50,849 bases of DNA. It comes from Sulfolobus sp. SCGC AB-777_G06 (lineage in GTDB: Archaea > Thermoproteota > Thermoprotei_A > Sulfolobales > Sulfolobaceae). This document shows, in pieces, positions 28,874 to 39,062 of the stretch. Under the pieces are notes generated by a model, which saw only the letters and a program-made list of their open reading frames with translations, was not told where the DNA came from and ran no database searches. The DNA is taken from NCBI GenBank assembly GCA_003086555.1, contig QEFN01000001.1, positions 1-50,849 of the forward strand. Reading direction: 5' to 3'. Numbering within the stretch: position 1 is the stretch's first letter; the number at the start of each line of letters is the position of its first letter. Position numbers and translations under genes: made by a program.

Positions 28874-29893
28874 ATGAAGAAAGTAGGGCTAATAACGCTG
28901 AGTTGGGTCTTCTGGGGAATTTCCTATTATTTCAGTTACCCGTTTATTTCAATATATACTACATCGTTCGTACCCAGCCAATACGTTAGTTTACTATATG
29001 TACTTTTCACTCTCTTTGCAATACCGATGCCGGTGCTCGGGGCTAAGATTTCTAGGAGTATAGGAGTAGTAAAAACCATGTGGTTAGGCATGTTCATATC
29101 CGGTTTCGGTTATCTGATAGTAGCTTTTGCTAAGGATTTCACTGAGTTGGCTATCGGCTTTATAATATCTTATACCACATTCCTCTCGCTACCGAACTTC
29201 TACTCCTACATGAGCTCTTGCGGTAAGGGTGTAATAACGAGAGTCTGGGGGTTTTCCATTTTACCTTCATTGTTTACCCCCGTAATAGGTGGGTTTTTAG
29301 CTGATTATTTTGGAATAAGGCTTGTATTTCTCGTTGCAGGAGTGTTTAACTGGGTCTCTTCTGTTCCGATCTTATTCCTAGAAGAGAAGGTCTTACCCAG
29401 AGGTAAGATAACGTTTAGTAGAAAATCACTTATCCCAATCCTAGTCATTTTCCCTATCTCCCTAGTTTTCCCTTACGTATATCTGGAGATTAAGACCATA
29501 TACAACCTTAACGACTTTTTCGTAGGAGTTTTAGCTACCTTAGCGGAAATCTTTGGGATGTTTCTCACTTTTATCTCGTCTTACATTAGAAGACCTTTTC
29601 TACCGGTCTATCTAGCCATATTTTCTTTCTTACCACTTATGTTAGTGTCTCCGTTCTTTTCCGTACTTTTCGGTTCATGGGAGGCTATTATCCCCAGTGC
29701 GTTAGAGGAAGTTGATGACAGAAGCCCCGAAACTTATGCCTCGATCAATTCCCTACAACAGATAGGATGGTTAATGGGGTTCATAGCGAGTGCCATTTCC
29801 TTTTCTCCAGCATTATCTATCTTCATTTCTTCTGCAGTGTCCCTTACTTTAGCATTATTCCTTTTCTTAACGGGTAGGGAAATAAAACTGTAA
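28874..29893 (+). CDS. MFS transporter
   Basis: A protein of about 339 residues with 10-12 membrane segments and the loop KISRSIGVVKTMWLG at the motif A position. ATG 28874 is chosen because CTTTTA (28845-28850) is about 26 nt upstream; a GTG at 28859 would add five residues. It is divergent from acs with under 70 bp between starts, sharing the palindromic AAAAGCTTTT. A role in acetate or other organic-acid transport is possible from position only. Confidence 0.78.
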   Translation: MKKVGLITLSWVFWGISYYFSYPFISIYTTSFVPSQYVSLLYVLFTLFAIPMPVLGAKISRSIGVVKTMWLGMFISGFGYLIVAFAKDFTELAIGFIISYTTFLSLPNFYSYMSSCGKGVITRVWGFSILPSLFTPVIGGFLADYFGIRLVFLVAGVFNWVSSVPILFLEEKVLPRGKITFSRKSLIPILVIFPISLVFPYVYLEIKTIYNLNDFFVGVLATLAEIFGMFLTFISSYIRRPFLPVYLAIFSFLPLMLVSPFFSVLFGSWEAIIPSALEEVDDRSPETYASINSLQQIGWLMGFIASAISFSPALSIFISSAVSLTLALFLFLTGREIKL

Positions 29894-30020
29894 TTAGTTA
29901 ACTGGTTGAACAGTTTAATTCGTAAGAGGTCTGTAAATAGGCCGACTCGCGTTGTGTAACTTTACGTACTTGATAATTCTAAAAAGCGATTTAAATACTT
30001 CAGCTCTAAGTCTATCATAT

Positions 30021-30302
30021 ATGGACATACTTGAACTAGCTATCCTCACGATGTTGTCCGAGGACGAGATGAGTATTAGGGAGATTGAGCAGTATTTGGG
30101 AGCCAGAAGAAGGAGGATAGCCAAGTCTCTACAAGAGCTCGAAAAAAAAGGATTCATAGTAAAGAAAGCGTACATAGGGAATGGCGACGTTATATTCGGC
30201 ATAACAGAACAAGGGCTGGAAGAACTCTACAAGAACTACATCATCTTGAGAGACCTCGTGAGAGAGATGGAAATTTCTGTGTGCACTAAGTTCGATTGCT
30301 AA
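30021..30302 (+). CDS. Small winged-helix DNA-binding protein (PadR-like)
   Basis: A 93-residue winged helix: [21 protein letters not shown], then [20 protein letters not shown] as recognition helix region, wing [12 protein letters not shown], and a C-terminal helix. The ATG at 30021 follows ATTTAAATA (about 29990-29998) by 26-27 nt, so the longer frame from 29952 is rejected. The arginine run in the recognition helix is striking. Its 3' end overlaps the convergent MFS gene by 17 bp. Confidence 0.78.
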   Translation: MDILELAILTMLSEDEMSIREIEQYLGARRRRIAKSLQELEKKGFIVKKAYIGNGDVIFGITEQGLEELYKNYIILRDLVREMEISVCTKFDC

Positions 30303-31569
30303 CTTTAGTGGCTTTTCCTAAACTTACCTCTTCTAGCTTCTTCTTCTTAGTCTCCTTTACAGTAGTAATGCTTATGAGTAACGCGAGAAGTGATGTGGTA
30401 CCAAAAAGTAAAAGGGAACCTGCAAGTCCTAAAGACTTAACCATTGAGGGAAACACGAAGACCCCCAGTACTGCACCTGCCCTACTTACAGCGGTAGTAA
30501 TTCCTTGTGCGGTTGACCTTACAGAGGTCGGGAAGATCTCAGCTGGGTAAAACAACGTTACAGCTCCAGCCCATTGCTCCATTGCAACGAATACCATGAA
30601 GTAAGGCAAGAGAATGACTCCAGATATCTTAGTCAGACCGCCTAAGACCAGCAAAACACTCATGGAGCCCAATCCTGCAAATAATGTAAATCTTCTTCCT
30701 ATTTCATCGATAATTGCTACGGCTATTGCATATCCTATTATAGCCCCTACCGAAATTAGCATTGTCGCGTAAAGAGTCTCTACCTTAGAAGAAAATGCGA
30801 ACTGATGTAGCAGCGAAGGGTAGTATAGTCCTATTCCGTAAGACGCCACGTCGAATAAGAACCAGATGACTGAAAGGGATAGTAGTATTATGCCTATTTT
30901 TCCCCTCACTAAGTCTTTCGTTGTAAGTCCTTTGTTTTCTTCCTCTTGCGTAGGTAGACCCTCCTCATTTATGAGCCCCTTGGAAATAAGCCATCTTGGG
31001 GATTCAGAAAGGGATATCCTACCTAGGATTATTGGGATAGCTAATATCCCACCTAAAGCGAAGGAATAACGCCAGAAGTAATCTCCGGTGCCGAGAAAGA
31101 TCAAGTTTGCTATAGCCGAAAACAGAGTCCCTAACCAATACATGGCCACTGAACCCATGAGGTACTTTCCTCTACTCTTTGAGGGAGAGAACTCAGAGAC
31201 AATAGTACTACTTATAGGGTAATCCCCACCTATACCGATACCGAGAAGGAACCTAAAGACGAACAGTTCCAACATATTAGTGGAGAAAGCCGAAAGGATA
31301 GCAAATACAGTGAAGAAGAAGAGGTCGAGTCCAAATAACTTTTTCCTTCCTAATTTGTCGGACAAGTATCCAAACAGTACAGCACCGATTCCCATACCCA
31401 TTAAGGAAGAAGCGGTGACTAAACCCTCTTGCAAAGGGGTTAAGGACATTTCCTTAACGATGAAAAGTAGGGCATAGGATATCACTGAGAGATCATAACC
31501 GTCCAAGAAAAACCCTCCAGAAGATAAATAAAAAGATTTTAGTTTGTCCCTCAGGTTTTCAAAGTCCAT
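30286..31569 (-). CDS. MFS transporter, sugar/organic acid porter type
   Basis: A 427-residue protein with 12 membrane segments. The signature [17 protein letters not shown] between helices 2 and 3 and [18 protein letters not shown] in helices 4-5 match the metabolite:H+ symporter and sugar porter groups. A central hydrophilic loop (about 190-220) and [18 protein letters not shown] in the second half are typical. The substrate is unknown; candidates include sugars and aromatic or dicarboxylic acids. Start ATG 31569. Downstream on the same strand order it follows the nucleoside hydrolase operon but with a 118-bp gap. Confidence 0.85.
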   Translation of the reverse strand: MDFENLRDKLKSFYLSSGGFFLDGYDLSVISYALLFIVKEMSLTPLQEGLVTASSLMGMGIGAVLFGYLSDKLGRKKLFGLDLFFFTVFAILSAFSTNMLELFVFRFLLGIGIGGDYPISSTIVSEFSPSKSRGKYLMGSVAMYWLGTLFSAIANLIFLGTGDYFWRYSFALGGILAIPIILGRISLSESPRWLISKGLINEEGLPTQEEENKGLTTKDLVRGKIGIILLSLSVIWFLFDVASYGIGLYYPSLLHQFAFSSKVETLYATMLISVGAIIGYAIAVAIIDEIGRRFTLFAGLGSMSVLLVLGGLTKISGVILLPYFMVFVAMEQWAGAVTLFYPAEIFPTSVRSTAQGITTAVSRAGAVLGVFVFPSMVKSLGLAGSLLLFGTTSLLALLISITTVKETKKKKLEEVSLGKATKVSNRT

Positions 31570-31687
31570 GTGTTACTCTTCGTATCGAGCCTAAAAACAG
31601 TTATCAACTAAGCTTTCAAGTTGTTTATTAACTTTCATCACGTCCAGCTGAACTTTTCTTTAAAAAATCTAAACTTAACTAAATTTG

Positions 31688-32617
31688 TTAAAACCACCTT
31701 AGGAGGTCGAAGAGTAGGTCGAGAAATCTGCCGAAGTGAATCTCATAAACTACCTCGGTATTCGCCTTTTTCTTCCACAGATCTAGGTAGTCAATAACCG
31801 TCATCCCCCTAGTCAGACAGTCACAGTTCTCTATATCTACATAATGTCTGTCCGATTTCTTAATAATACCCCTGTCTATAGCAATACTGGTGGTTATTAA
31901 GTCCGGGTGAGGAGTACCACCTATCTTCTCATTCTTCATCGAGTACTCTCTATAGTGGGAGTAGATCTTGATGTAAAACTGGCTCATCTTCGTGTTCATG
32001 TCCTTTATCTTGTTCCACAACCCGTCATCAATGGGGTAGTTTACAATGACGTCCCAAGGCACCATAGTAATGTCGAAACCCGCATTGAATATTATCTTAG
32101 CTGCATCCGGGTCGACCCATATGTTGTACTCAGCAACCGGCGTTATATTACCTCTTCCCCACGCGGTACCTCCCATCACCCAAACTTTCTTGATCTTATC
32201 AACTATACTCTTATCTTTCAAATAGGCTAATGCTAAGTTTGTTAAAGGGGAGATAGCTAGGAACTCTAACTCCCCGGCGTATCTGTCGGCTAATTCTACT
32301 ATTGCGTCCATCGCTTTCTTGCTCTCCGGCTTAAACTTACTAGGCCTGACTATTTCATCCCCTATACCACCCTTTCCGTGGACTTCCTCAACACTCCTGA
32401 ATGGTTTAACTAACGGTCTGTCACTTCCGGGGTAGACCTTAACGTCTTTTCCGATGAACTCTAACGCCCATAACGCGTTATTTATTTCTTGTTCGTAAGA
32501 GATGTTACCCTCTACGATCGTTAAAGCCTCAACTGATATTCCGTTTTTAATCAAGGCGAATAATGACATTATGTCGTCTTCTGCAGTATCACAATCTATT
32601 ATGAAGTGTCTAGTCAT
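31688..32617 (-). CDS. Inosine/uridine-preferring nucleoside hydrolase family protein
   Basis: A 309-residue nucleoside hydrolase that would cleave the N-glycosidic bond of ribonucleosides. The Ca-binding motif DxDxxxDD is intact as Asp8, Asp10, Asp14, Asp15 in DCDTAEDD. The segment [11 protein letters not shown] and the C-terminal [12 protein letters not shown] complete the active site. Ribose release would feed salvage. It begins 8 bp after the FAD-binding protein gene, so the two are probably one operon. Confidence 0.88.
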   Translation of the reverse strand: MTRHFIIDCDTAEDDIMSLFALIKNGISVEALTIVEGNISYEQEINNALWALEFIGKDVKVYPGSDRPLVKPFRSVEEVHGKGGIGDEIVRPSKFKPESKKAMDAIVELADRYAGELEFLAISPLTNLALAYLKDKSIVDKIKKVWVMGGTAWGRGNITPVAEYNIWVDPDAAKIIFNAGFDITMVPWDVIVNYPIDDGLWNKIKDMNTKMSQFYIKIYSHYREYSMKNEKIGGTPHPDLITTSIAIDRGIIKKSDRHYVDIENCDCLTRGMTVIDYLDLWKKKANTEVVYEIHFGRFLDLLFDLLRWF

Positions 32618-32625
32618 TAAGACCC

Positions 32626-33492
32626 CTAAGCAAAGATACCCCTAGCGTCTAATAACCTCTTAAGTTTAACGTGAACCTCTTTCGGTTGATCCTTAGTGTA
32701 ATACTTTATATTAGACTCTTTTAACATATCTGTGTCCGCATTTACTAACACGAAAATTCCGCTCTTCCATATCCAGTAAGCGTATAAAGGCTGTGATACT
32801 TCTACAACCTTTTTGAAACTCTCGAAGTCGTCCCCTTCGACTATGACTTCTTTCCTCTCGTCATTTACCTCAACTAGAGGAACGCCCTCGTCAACTGAAT
32901 AGCCCTTTAGCATGATCTCTTTAGCATACGAAGCATGAACTCTAAATTTCCCTCCCTGATAGTCTACTAGTAATACTAGGGGTGAAAGGCTCATTAGTTT
33001 TTCTATGTCTCTATTGACTACTTCCTCCTTCTCGTAAGTTAAGATCTTTGAGGGCTTGGGGTAGAGTTTAAGTTCAGCTCTAGAAATTGCCCCCACAATC
33101 CCTTTGGAACCCACTAACATCTTCCACTTAATACCTCCATAAGGAGTAAGCACTCTTACCCAATTAGTAAAATCTATCGGCTTACCGTAAGCTGTAGAAA
33201 GTGGTGAAGCAAAATTTGTAGCAAGTAATCCGCCTACGGTTCCGTCGTATAGTGTTGGTAAAAGTAAGCCTTCTTCGCTAGCCTCTTTTCTGATCGCGTT
33301 TACATCAGCTCCCGCTAAAGCCTCCACAACTCCGTTTTTAATTTCAAACCAGACCATCTTTCTAGTGTAGACATACTCGTTTACACCCTCTTTTTTTCCG
33401 TGTTTGCCGTTACCTAAAACTTGGATTTTAAGCCCCTCTTCATAAGCGCCTCTGATAACTTTAAATAATTCTTCTTCTGAGTGAACATCCAT
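32626..33492 (-). CDS. FAD-binding oxidase-like protein (GlcE-like)
   Basis: A 288-residue member of the PCMH/VAO flavoprotein family. The N-terminal [10 protein letters not shown], then [19 protein letters not shown] and [19 protein letters not shown] build the FAD pyrophosphate-binding fold, and [18 protein letters not shown] closes it. It lacks the long C-terminal catalytic domain of GlcD and resembles the short subunit GlcE of glycolate oxidase. No GlcD or GlcF lies beside it. Operon with the nucleoside hydrolase; no direct link between the two is known to me. Confidence 0.75.
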   Translation of the reverse strand: MDVHSEEELFKVIRGAYEEGLKIQVLGNGKHGKKEGVNEYVYTRKMVWFEIKNGVVEALAGADVNAIRKEASEEGLLLPTLYDGTVGGLLATNFASPLSTAYGKPIDFTNWVRVLTPYGGIKWKMLVGSKGIVGAISRAELKLYPKPSKILTYEKEEVVNRDIEKLMSLSPLVLLVDYQGGKFRVHASYAKEIMLKGYSVDEGVPLVEVNDERKEVIVEGDDFESFKKVVEVSQPLYAYWIWKSGIFVLVNADTDMLKESNIKYYTKDQPKEVHVKLKRLLDARGIFA

Positions 33493-33519
33493 ACAGTTAT
33501 ATTATTGTGACAGAAAGAG

Positions 33520-34107
33520 TTAAATAGTAGTTGGCTTAAACTCATACAGTTCTATATAACATACATCTTCACAGTTCTTTTTGATCTCCTCTCCATATAG
33601 AGGTATTCCGTTAACTATTTCCACTATATAAGACTTATTAATCACTAGAAAGTAGTATGCAGAATCATCCTTAGGCAGTGTTTCAAGGAGCTTTAAAAAC
33701 CCCTTATAGTTCGTATAAAGATTAAGTTTTAGCTTCTTCTGTATCATACTGGTAGACTCGAATTCATCCTCGATCACGGAGTTGATCAAATTATTTATAA
33801 CTTTGTTCTTCATAATTTTGCCTACAAAGCCCCAACTGCTTACGTTAACTTTAATTCTGCTAGAGTACTCGTCAAGTGGAATAACTATTACGTCGATTTT
33901 GCAAGACCCCAGTTTTGTGTGAAGAAGAATTGACACTGAGTTTTCTTCAATCTTCTTCATTATTTTACCCTTTATCTTCACACTAAGAACTGAAGTCTCA
34001 AATGTCTCATTATCTTCTACTTGAAAGCCTAAGCTCTCCAAGAAATCGTTTTTGGAAAGCATTAGAATAAGCTCTTCAGCCCTGCGTAATAGCGTTATTT
34101 CGTTCAT
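33520..34107 (-). CDS. Hypothetical protein, unknown function
   Basis: A 195-residue soluble protein with no recognised motif. The N-terminal 130 residues alternate strands (SVLSVKIKGKIMKK, SVSILLHTKLGSCKIDVIVI, SRIKVNVSSWGF) in a pattern that could be a START/SRPBCC-like fold; the C-terminal part carries several aromatic residues and two cysteines (NCEDVCYIEL). It lies 27 bp upstream of the FAD-binding gene on the same strand and may be its operon leader. Confidence 0.6.
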   Translation of the reverse strand: MNEITLLRRAEELILMLSKNDFLESLGFQVEDNETFETSVLSVKIKGKIMKKIEENSVSILLHTKLGSCKIDVIVIPLDEYSSRIKVNVSSWGFVGKIMKNKVINNLINSVIEDEFESTSMIQKKLKLNLYTNYKGFLKLLETLPKDDSAYYFLVINKSYIVEIVNGIPLYGEEIKKNCEDVCYIELYEFKPTTI

Positions 34108-34189
34108 TCAAAATTAGTATTTGCATGAACATAAATAAATTTTTTCAATTAACATTTTAGCTTAAATTTCCTCTTGATAAAGTATAACC

Positions 34190-34663
34190 ATGCCAAAAGT
34201 AGCCGTCATTATGGGGAGCAAATCTGATTGGGAATACATGAAAGAAGCCGTTGAAATTCTCAGGAATTTCGGAGTAGAAACCGAGGTAAGGGTGGTCTCT
34301 GCTCATAGAACTCCAGAGTTCATGGTAGAATTCGCTAAAACCGCAGAGAAGCGAGGTATTGAAATTATAATAGCGGGAGCTGGCGGGGCAGCACATCTCC
34401 CAGGTATGACTGCATCGTTGACTCATTTACCGGTGATCGGAGTACCAATTCCATCTAAAAATCTCAACGGGTTAGACTCCCTGCTATCGATAGTCCAGAT
34501 GCCCTACGGTGTACCGGTGGCTACGGTAGCTATAGGTGGAGCTAAAAACGCCGCATTACTCGCCTTAAGGATTTTAGGTATTAAGTACCCGGATATAGCT
34601 GAAAAAGTAAAGAAGTTCATGGAGGACATGAGAAATGAAGTCCTTAATACAAGACTTGAATAA
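34190..34663 (+). CDS. purE: N5-carboxyaminoimidazole ribonucleotide mutase
   Basis: A 157-residue class I PurE, moving the carboxyl group of N5-CAIR to form CAIR in purine synthesis. The phosphate and substrate loops are visible: GSKSDWEYM (9-17), SAHRTPEFM and [13 protein letters not shown]. Full length for the family. CTTAAATTT (34160-34168) is 26 nt before the ATG. The 3' end overlaps purK by 29 bp. Confidence 0.95.
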   Translation: MPKVAVIMGSKSDWEYMKEAVEILRNFGVETEVRVVSAHRTPEFMVEFAKTAEKRGIEIIIAGAGGAAHLPGMTASLTHLPVIGVPIPSKNLNGLDSLLSIVQMPYGVPVATVAIGGAKNAALLALRILGIKYPDIAEKVKKFMEDMRNEVLNTRLE

Positions 34664-35735
34664 AAGGAAGATCGCAATTCTAGGAGGAGGGCAACTAGGT
34701 CGGATGATGATCTTAGAAGGGAGGAAGTACCCTTTCACTTTCTACGTGATGGATGAACCTAATGCCCCAGCTTGCAGAGTGGCAGATAGGTGTTTCAAGC
34801 CCGAAGAATACAAGGAGATGATCAACCAAGTTGACGTAGTGACCTTTGAGTTCGAGCACGTAAAAGAAGAAGCTCTGGAATACGCTAAAGAGAAGGATAA
34901 GCTCTTCCCTAATATAAACACTGTTGAGCTGAAAAGAGAAAGGTGGAAGGAGAAGACGTATTATAAGGAGCATAACTTACCGACTCCCAAATTTTACGTG
35001 GCAGAAGATGGGGAAGAGGCGTTAAGGATACTTAAAGACCAGTTCAATAACGTGGGTGTTCTTAAACAGAGTAGAGGAGGGTACGACGGAAAGGGTCAGT
35101 ATTTCATAAAGGGTGACGTGGAAAAATACTCATTCATAAAAGATATGAAATGTAAATTTGTGGTTGAAGAGTTTGTGGATTATGACTATGAGGCATCAAT
35201 AATAGCGGTTAGAGATAAGAAGGGAAATTTCAAGGCTTACCCTCCTACTTTTAACTATAACGAGAAAGGTATTTTAGTTTATAATTACGGACCATTCAAC
35301 GATGATCGTTTTAAGGATATCGCAAAGAGATTAGCAGACTCACTGGAGTACGTAGGGACTATGGGCATTGAGTTCTTTATAAGAAAAGGAGAAATACTAA
35401 TTAATGAGTTCGCACCTAGAGTCCACAATACGGGTCATTACACACTTGATGCTGCTTTCGTATCTCAATTCGAACAGCACATAAGGGCTATAGGTGAAAT
35501 AGACTTAGGAGACACAACACTACTTTCTTATGGTGGAATGGTTAACATCCTTGGGACCGACAATGTTCCTTACGAGGTGTTGAAATTTGGAAAGGTATAC
35601 TGGTACGGTAAGAGTGAAGTCAAGAAGAGGAGAAAGATGGGGCATGTTAACGTTGTAGGGGAGGATTTAGAGGATGTTAAGCAAAAAATTGATAATATCA
35701 TGAAACTAATATACCCTGAAGGCTTAGACTTATGA
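34635..35735 (+). CDS. purK: N5-carboxyaminoimidazole ribonucleotide synthase
   Basis: A 366-residue ATP-grasp ligase making N5-CAIR from AIR, bicarbonate and ATP; partner of PurE. The N-terminal domain has [11 protein letters not shown]; the ATP-grasp core has [20 protein letters not shown] and the metal-binding [15 protein letters not shown]. Full length. ATG 34635 lies within purE, and the last 4 bp (ATGA) overlap the ModE-like gene start, so all three form one operon. Confidence 0.95.
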   Translation: MKSLIQDLNKRKIAILGGGQLGRMMILEGRKYPFTFYVMDEPNAPACRVADRCFKPEEYKEMINQVDVVTFEFEHVKEEALEYAKEKDKLFPNINTVELKRERWKEKTYYKEHNLPTPKFYVAEDGEEALRILKDQFNNVGVLKQSRGGYDGKGQYFIKGDVEKYSFIKDMKCKFVVEEFVDYDYEASIIAVRDKKGNFKAYPPTFNYNEKGILVYNYGPFNDDRFKDIAKRLADSLEYVGTMGIEFFIRKGEILINEFAPRVHNTGHYTLDAAFVSQFEQHIRAIGEIDLGDTTLLSYGGMVNILGTDNVPYEVLKFGKVYWYGKSEVKKRRKMGHVNVVGEDLEDVKQKIDNIMKLIYPEGLDL

Positions 35736-36073
35736 AGATTAAGTTCAAGATCTGGATAGAAACGGATGACGGTAAACCGATTTTGGGTAAGGGTGGGGTT
35801 AAACTCCTAGAGAACATTAAGAGCACCGGAAGTATTGCTGAGGCAGCTAAAAACGTAAATGTGTCGTATAAATTTGCTTGGGAGTATGTAAAGAAGATAG
35901 AAGGACTTCTGGGTGGAATTGAAACCAAAAAAGGAGGAAAGGGAGCTGGAGGGACGATGTTATCTGAGAAGTTAGATAAGATAATAGAAATTTACCAGAG
36001 TGCTGAAAAAGAAATCGAGGAAGTTTTAAAAAAATATGAGGAAAAGCTCAACGACGTTACGACAAATACTTGA
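35732..36073 (+). CDS. ModE-like winged-helix regulator (N-terminal domain only)
   Basis: A 113-residue protein matching the DNA-binding domain of the molybdate regulator Mod[21 protein letters not shown], then [14 protein letters not shown] (recognition helix), and the wing [17 protein letters not shown]. The molybdate-binding TOBE domains are missing, as in many archaeal members. It is translationally coupled to purK (ATGA overlap). Why a ModE-type protein sits with purine genes is unclear; it might regulate the molybdoenzyme at 49511 or the pur operon itself. Confidence 0.82.
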   Translation: MKIKFKIWIETDDGKPILGKGGVKLLENIKSTGSIAEAAKNVNVSYKFAWEYVKKIEGLLGGIETKKGGKGAGGTMLSEKLDKIIEIYQSAEKEIEEVLKKYEEKLNDVTTNT

Positions 36074-36081
36074 TTATACTC

Positions 36082-36515
36082 TCAAGGATTCACTCCTTTC
36101 ACCTGAAGGATGCTGCTAGGAAGGTTAGTAGGGTGGGTTGCTGAGGAAGTTATAAGGCTCGGGCAAACGAGATAAAGTTGGAAAGGTTAATGAATCTCAT
36201 CAAGAACGTTGATAAACTACCTAAGGAGTTTAGGAATAAGCTGTATTTGATGCAATATCGTCGTTTGTAGTATTGGATTGAATGGCAGGCAAAGAAGCAC
36301 ATGGTTTTGTAATACAGTACGTCAATCCTAAAGTACTTTTCTATTTCATGTCTTAAATGCGGAAAAAGCTGATGGAAGTTGATTATCGTTGGTTTAAGTG
36401 TAATTACAGTAATGAAAATGACCGTGACGTTATATCAATCATAAATCTTAATGGGAGGGAGTCTCTGACCCTCTCGACTGCACCTCAAATGATAGATGTA
36501 AGAGTGAATCGATAA
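36082..36515 (+). pseudogene. tnpB: Decayed TnpB (IS200/IS605-type) C-terminal remnant
   Basis: Pieces of a TnpB protein are readable across several frames: [19 protein letters not shown], then [20 protein letters not shown] and YWIEWQAKKHG, then the zinc-finger region with [18 protein letters not shown], and the typical end [20 protein letters not shown] ... VNR before TAA 36513-36515. Several stops and frameshifts break it, and the N-terminal RuvC half is missing, so it is a relic of a transposon. It sits directly after the purE-purK-modE-like operon. Confidence 0.8.
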
Positions 36516-36551
36516 GGAGAACTATCGCCTTTATGGCGAGGAGGGAGTCAG
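36500..36551 (+). ncRNA. Probable 3' end of the TnpB-associated omega (guide) RNA, remnant
   Basis: Just past the TnpB stop, CGCC-TTTAT-GGCG forms a short hairpin followed by AGGAGGGAGTCAG, ending near 36551. In IS605-type elements the guide scaffold overlaps the end of tnpB and runs to the right end of the element, with the guide beginning at the boundary. With the partner gene decayed this is likely non-functional. Confidence 0.45.
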
Positions 36552-36831
36552 CCTTAGCCAAACCTAAGCTCTTTATGCGATTAGAACGATGCATATAAGA
36601 ATACATTAATCAAATAAACGACTACACCGGAAATCCTAATTGTTCAATAATTGTTTGTCAAGACTTTCCATCCAATTCACCATAATATTATATTTGATTT
36701 AGGAAATTATATAGCTTTATATTAATAAAATTACAATAATCGAAATTTTTAATTGATATAAGTTTAACAAAAGATTAAGGAAATAGCCAAAACTTTTCAA
36801 CCATGTTAAGAAAAGGAATGCCGTCCTCATG
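36552..36831. other. AT-rich intergenic tract
   Basis: About 280 bp of very AT-rich sequence between the TnpB relic and the 3' end of the kinase gene. If the element end is near 36551, bases just after it would be the former guide/target flank. No open frame or RNA recognised. Confidence 0.3.
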
Positions 36832-38835
36832 TCATATTTCGGTAGTGCTGGTGGTATTACTACTTTGTAGGTCTATACCATAGTTATAACGTACTATGTA
36901 CTTTAATTCTCTACTTATCATCTCCATAGAGAGTTCTCCCTTAAGGCCTTTTTCAATTATATCACGGAACTCCTCGGGAATGTAATCCAACCTGGGTTCT
37001 AGGCTGTAGAAGTCTTTTAGAGCAATTTCTCTTTTAGATGGATCAGTCACTGCTTCCTCTATCTCCCTTTCCAACCACTCTGGGAAGGGGAAGTTATTTG
37101 TCAACGCTACGTAAAGTGAGACAGTAAATGAGTACACGTCAAAGTTATATTCAGCCTTTCCTCCGAACCTTTGCATTGGGTGAGCATAGTACGGTGTGTA
37201 GTGAATGACCGGTAGACCCAATTTTACTGCCGACCCAAGATCAGAAAGTTTCGGCTCAACTCTACCTGAAGTTAACACATCAAGCGCTTCATCTCCGTAT
37301 TTAGGAAGTCTTGAAGTGAACAGAACGTTAGATGGTTTTATGTCGCAATGCACGTACCCGTTTTTATTTATGTGGATTACGGCATCAGCTATTTTCGAAA
37401 AGATCACGGCAACTATTTGACTCCACTTACTTGAATGCCTTAGTGTTGAAAACTCCGAATTTACTAAAATCTCCCTCAGATCCCCTCCTTCCATATACTC
37501 CATAACTATTGCCGGTGGAGATGAGTAGTAGTCTGTAAAGTTCTCATCTACAAAACTTGCAAATATCCTTACTAAATTAGTTGAGCCCTTAGATATCTCT
37601 TGCATTTTAGCTACTTCATAAAGTAACTCGTCATAACGGAACTCCTTCTTTACCACTTTCATAGCAAATTTTCTCATCCCCTTTTCCACCAGGAGAACGT
37701 AACCCATTCCTCCAGTACCTATTACCTTTTCTACTTTGTAACCGTAAAGGACATACCCTATCCAACTGTTTGGGTCGAACTCGTCCCTAGGTGTGTAGAG
37801 CATATAAGGTTCTACTTTACTACAAGCTTCAACGAATCCCTCTTTACAAGCAAACAAGAACTCCTTCATAGCATTTGAAGGGGAATTAAGTGCCTCATAG
37901 GCTAAGCCCTTCAGATAAGCCGTGGAGGAGTTCCTCCTTAGCTTCTCAGCTTCCTCGATCACTTTCAACGCTTGTTCGTACTGTTGATTCTTAACATAAG
38001 CGTTAGCTAGAGACAACAAGTTACTGAAGTCCCTTCTTAGCTTGACTGCTTCTTCGAAATACTTCACAGCTTCCTTATAGTTTTTCTTAGATAAGAAGTA
38101 CCAGCCCAGTTTAAGGGCTGGAGCATCGTAAGTCGGTATTACCTTTAAGGCTTCAAATAACACTTTAACGTTACCGGTTCTGTCAAATTCGTCTATTAAG
38201 CTGTTAGCTCTCTCCCTTAACTTCTTCTCTAGTTCCCTATATTTGTTCTCGGAGAAGAAGGAGTAGATTTTCAGGGCTTCTAATTCTTCCCCTATCTTCT
38301 CGTAGCACTCAGCTACTGCTAAAGATTCCTCTGGGAACTTCGAGGTCAAAGTATTGTAAAGCTGTATGGCCTCATTGCACTTGTTTAAGCGGGATAATGC
38401 GATTACCGCGGCCCTTACTACTTCAGGGTTATTGTGTTCCCTGAGCATGTACTTGGTTAGTTCATAACTAGTGTCCATGTAATTCATCAGGGTTTTCACG
38501 TCTCCTTTAGGTATGGGTACTCCGTGAACTAACAAGTAGGGAGTATTTTCAACCGCATCACCTCTGATCTCTCCGAAGTGTAGGATTACAGAATCGGGAG
38601 TTTGGAAGATATATCCATTAAATTCTTCTATACGACCTACGAGCGTCGCCTCCTTCAGACCGTCGAGCTTTGAGGAGTCGTAAACTGGAGTAGAGGTTAG
38701 CTTAACTTTACCGTTCTCGTACTTGATAACATAACCGATCACGTCACCTCTTAGTTTAGGTCTTTCTTGGGTCTTTCTCAAAGTACCATCTAAATAGAGG
38801 TAATATTCTCCATCCTTTGTGAAAAGTATGAACAT
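36832..38835 (-). CDS. TPR-containing Ser/Thr protein kinase
   Basis: A 667-residue protein kinase. An N-terminal beta-rich region (1-115) is followed by about six TPR-like helical repeats (135-340, e.g. SKKNYKEAVKYFEEAVKLRR) and a C-terminal kinase domain. The kinase core is complete: glycine loop GTGGMGYV (373-380), Lys393, Glu407, catalytic HCDIKPSN with Asp498, and DLG (Asp532) in place of DFG. No membrane segment, so it is cytoplasmic. The layout resembles the Sulfolobus kinase ArnC (Saci_1193/ST1565 type), which phosphorylates the archaellum repressors ArnA and ArnB; orthology is an inference. Own promoter with TATTAAATAC about 26 nt upstream. Confidence 0.87.
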   Translation of the reverse strand: MFILFTKDGEYYLYLDGTLRKTQERPKLRGDVIGYVIKYENGKVKLTSTPVYDSSKLDGLKEATLVGRIEEFNGYIFQTPDSVILHFGEIRGDAVENTPYLLVHGVPIPKGDVKTLMNYMDTSYELTKYMLREHNNPEVVRAAVIALSRLNKCNEAIQLYNTLTSKFPEESLAVAECYEKIGEELEALKIYSFFSENKYRELEKKLRERANSLIDEFDRTGNVKVLFEALKVIPTYDAPALKLGWYFLSKKNYKEAVKYFEEAVKLRRDFSNLLSLANAYVKNQQYEQALKVIEEAEKLRRNSSTAYLKGLAYEALNSPSNAMKEFLFACKEGFVEACSKVEPYMLYTPRDEFDPNSWIGYVLYGYKVEKVIGTGGMGYVLLVEKGMRKFAMKVVKKEFRYDELLYEVAKMQEISKGSTNLVRIFASFVDENFTDYYSSPPAIVMEYMEGGDLREILVNSEFSTLRHSSKWSQIVAVIFSKIADAVIHINKNGYVHCDIKPSNVLFTSRLPKYGDEALDVLTSGRVEPKLSDLGSAVKLGLPVIHYTPYYAHPMQRFGGKAEYNFDVYSFTVSLYVALTNNFPFPEWLEREIEEAVTDPSKREIALKDFYSLEPRLDYIPEEFRDIIEKGLKGELSMEMISRELKYIVRYNYGIDLQSSNTTSTTEI

Positions 38836-38907
38836 GATTAACTGATTATCGCGTTAATGTATTTAATATGCCTACAAATAATACCATTTAAATAAGAGCC
38901 CTTGGTA

Positions 38908-39045
38908 TTATGTCAGTATTATTAAGCCCCATTCTTTTAAAGAGTCAGCTTGGTCGAAGTGATTAGACTCGTCTTTTATTTGTTTACTCATGTCCATTTC
39001 TATAAGTTTTTGTAAATATTGTAATATTCCCTCTATCGCATACAT
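38908..39045 (-). CDS. Possible 45-residue protein, unknown function
   Basis: A short minus-strand frame from ATG 39045 to TAA 38908-38910 with a convincing amino-acid pattern: GILQYLQKLIEMDMSKQIKD then HFDQADSLKEWG. It is mostly helical and acidic. The TATA-like GGTATAAATG is directly next to the start, not 26 nt away, so expression is uncertain. It may be a genuine small gene or the end of a decayed one. Confidence 0.3.
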   Translation of the reverse strand: MYAIEGILQYLQKLIEMDMSKQIKDESNHFDQADSLKEWGLIILT

Positions 39046-39062
39046 TTATACCAGCCGAATTA

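Noticed and set aside
29952..30020. Longer start for the small winged-helix protein
   Set aside because: The TATA-like ATTTAAATA lies inside the extension and fits ATG 30021.
34713..34973. Minus-strand frame opposite purK
   Set aside because: Shadow of a well-defined gene with clear ATP-grasp motifs.
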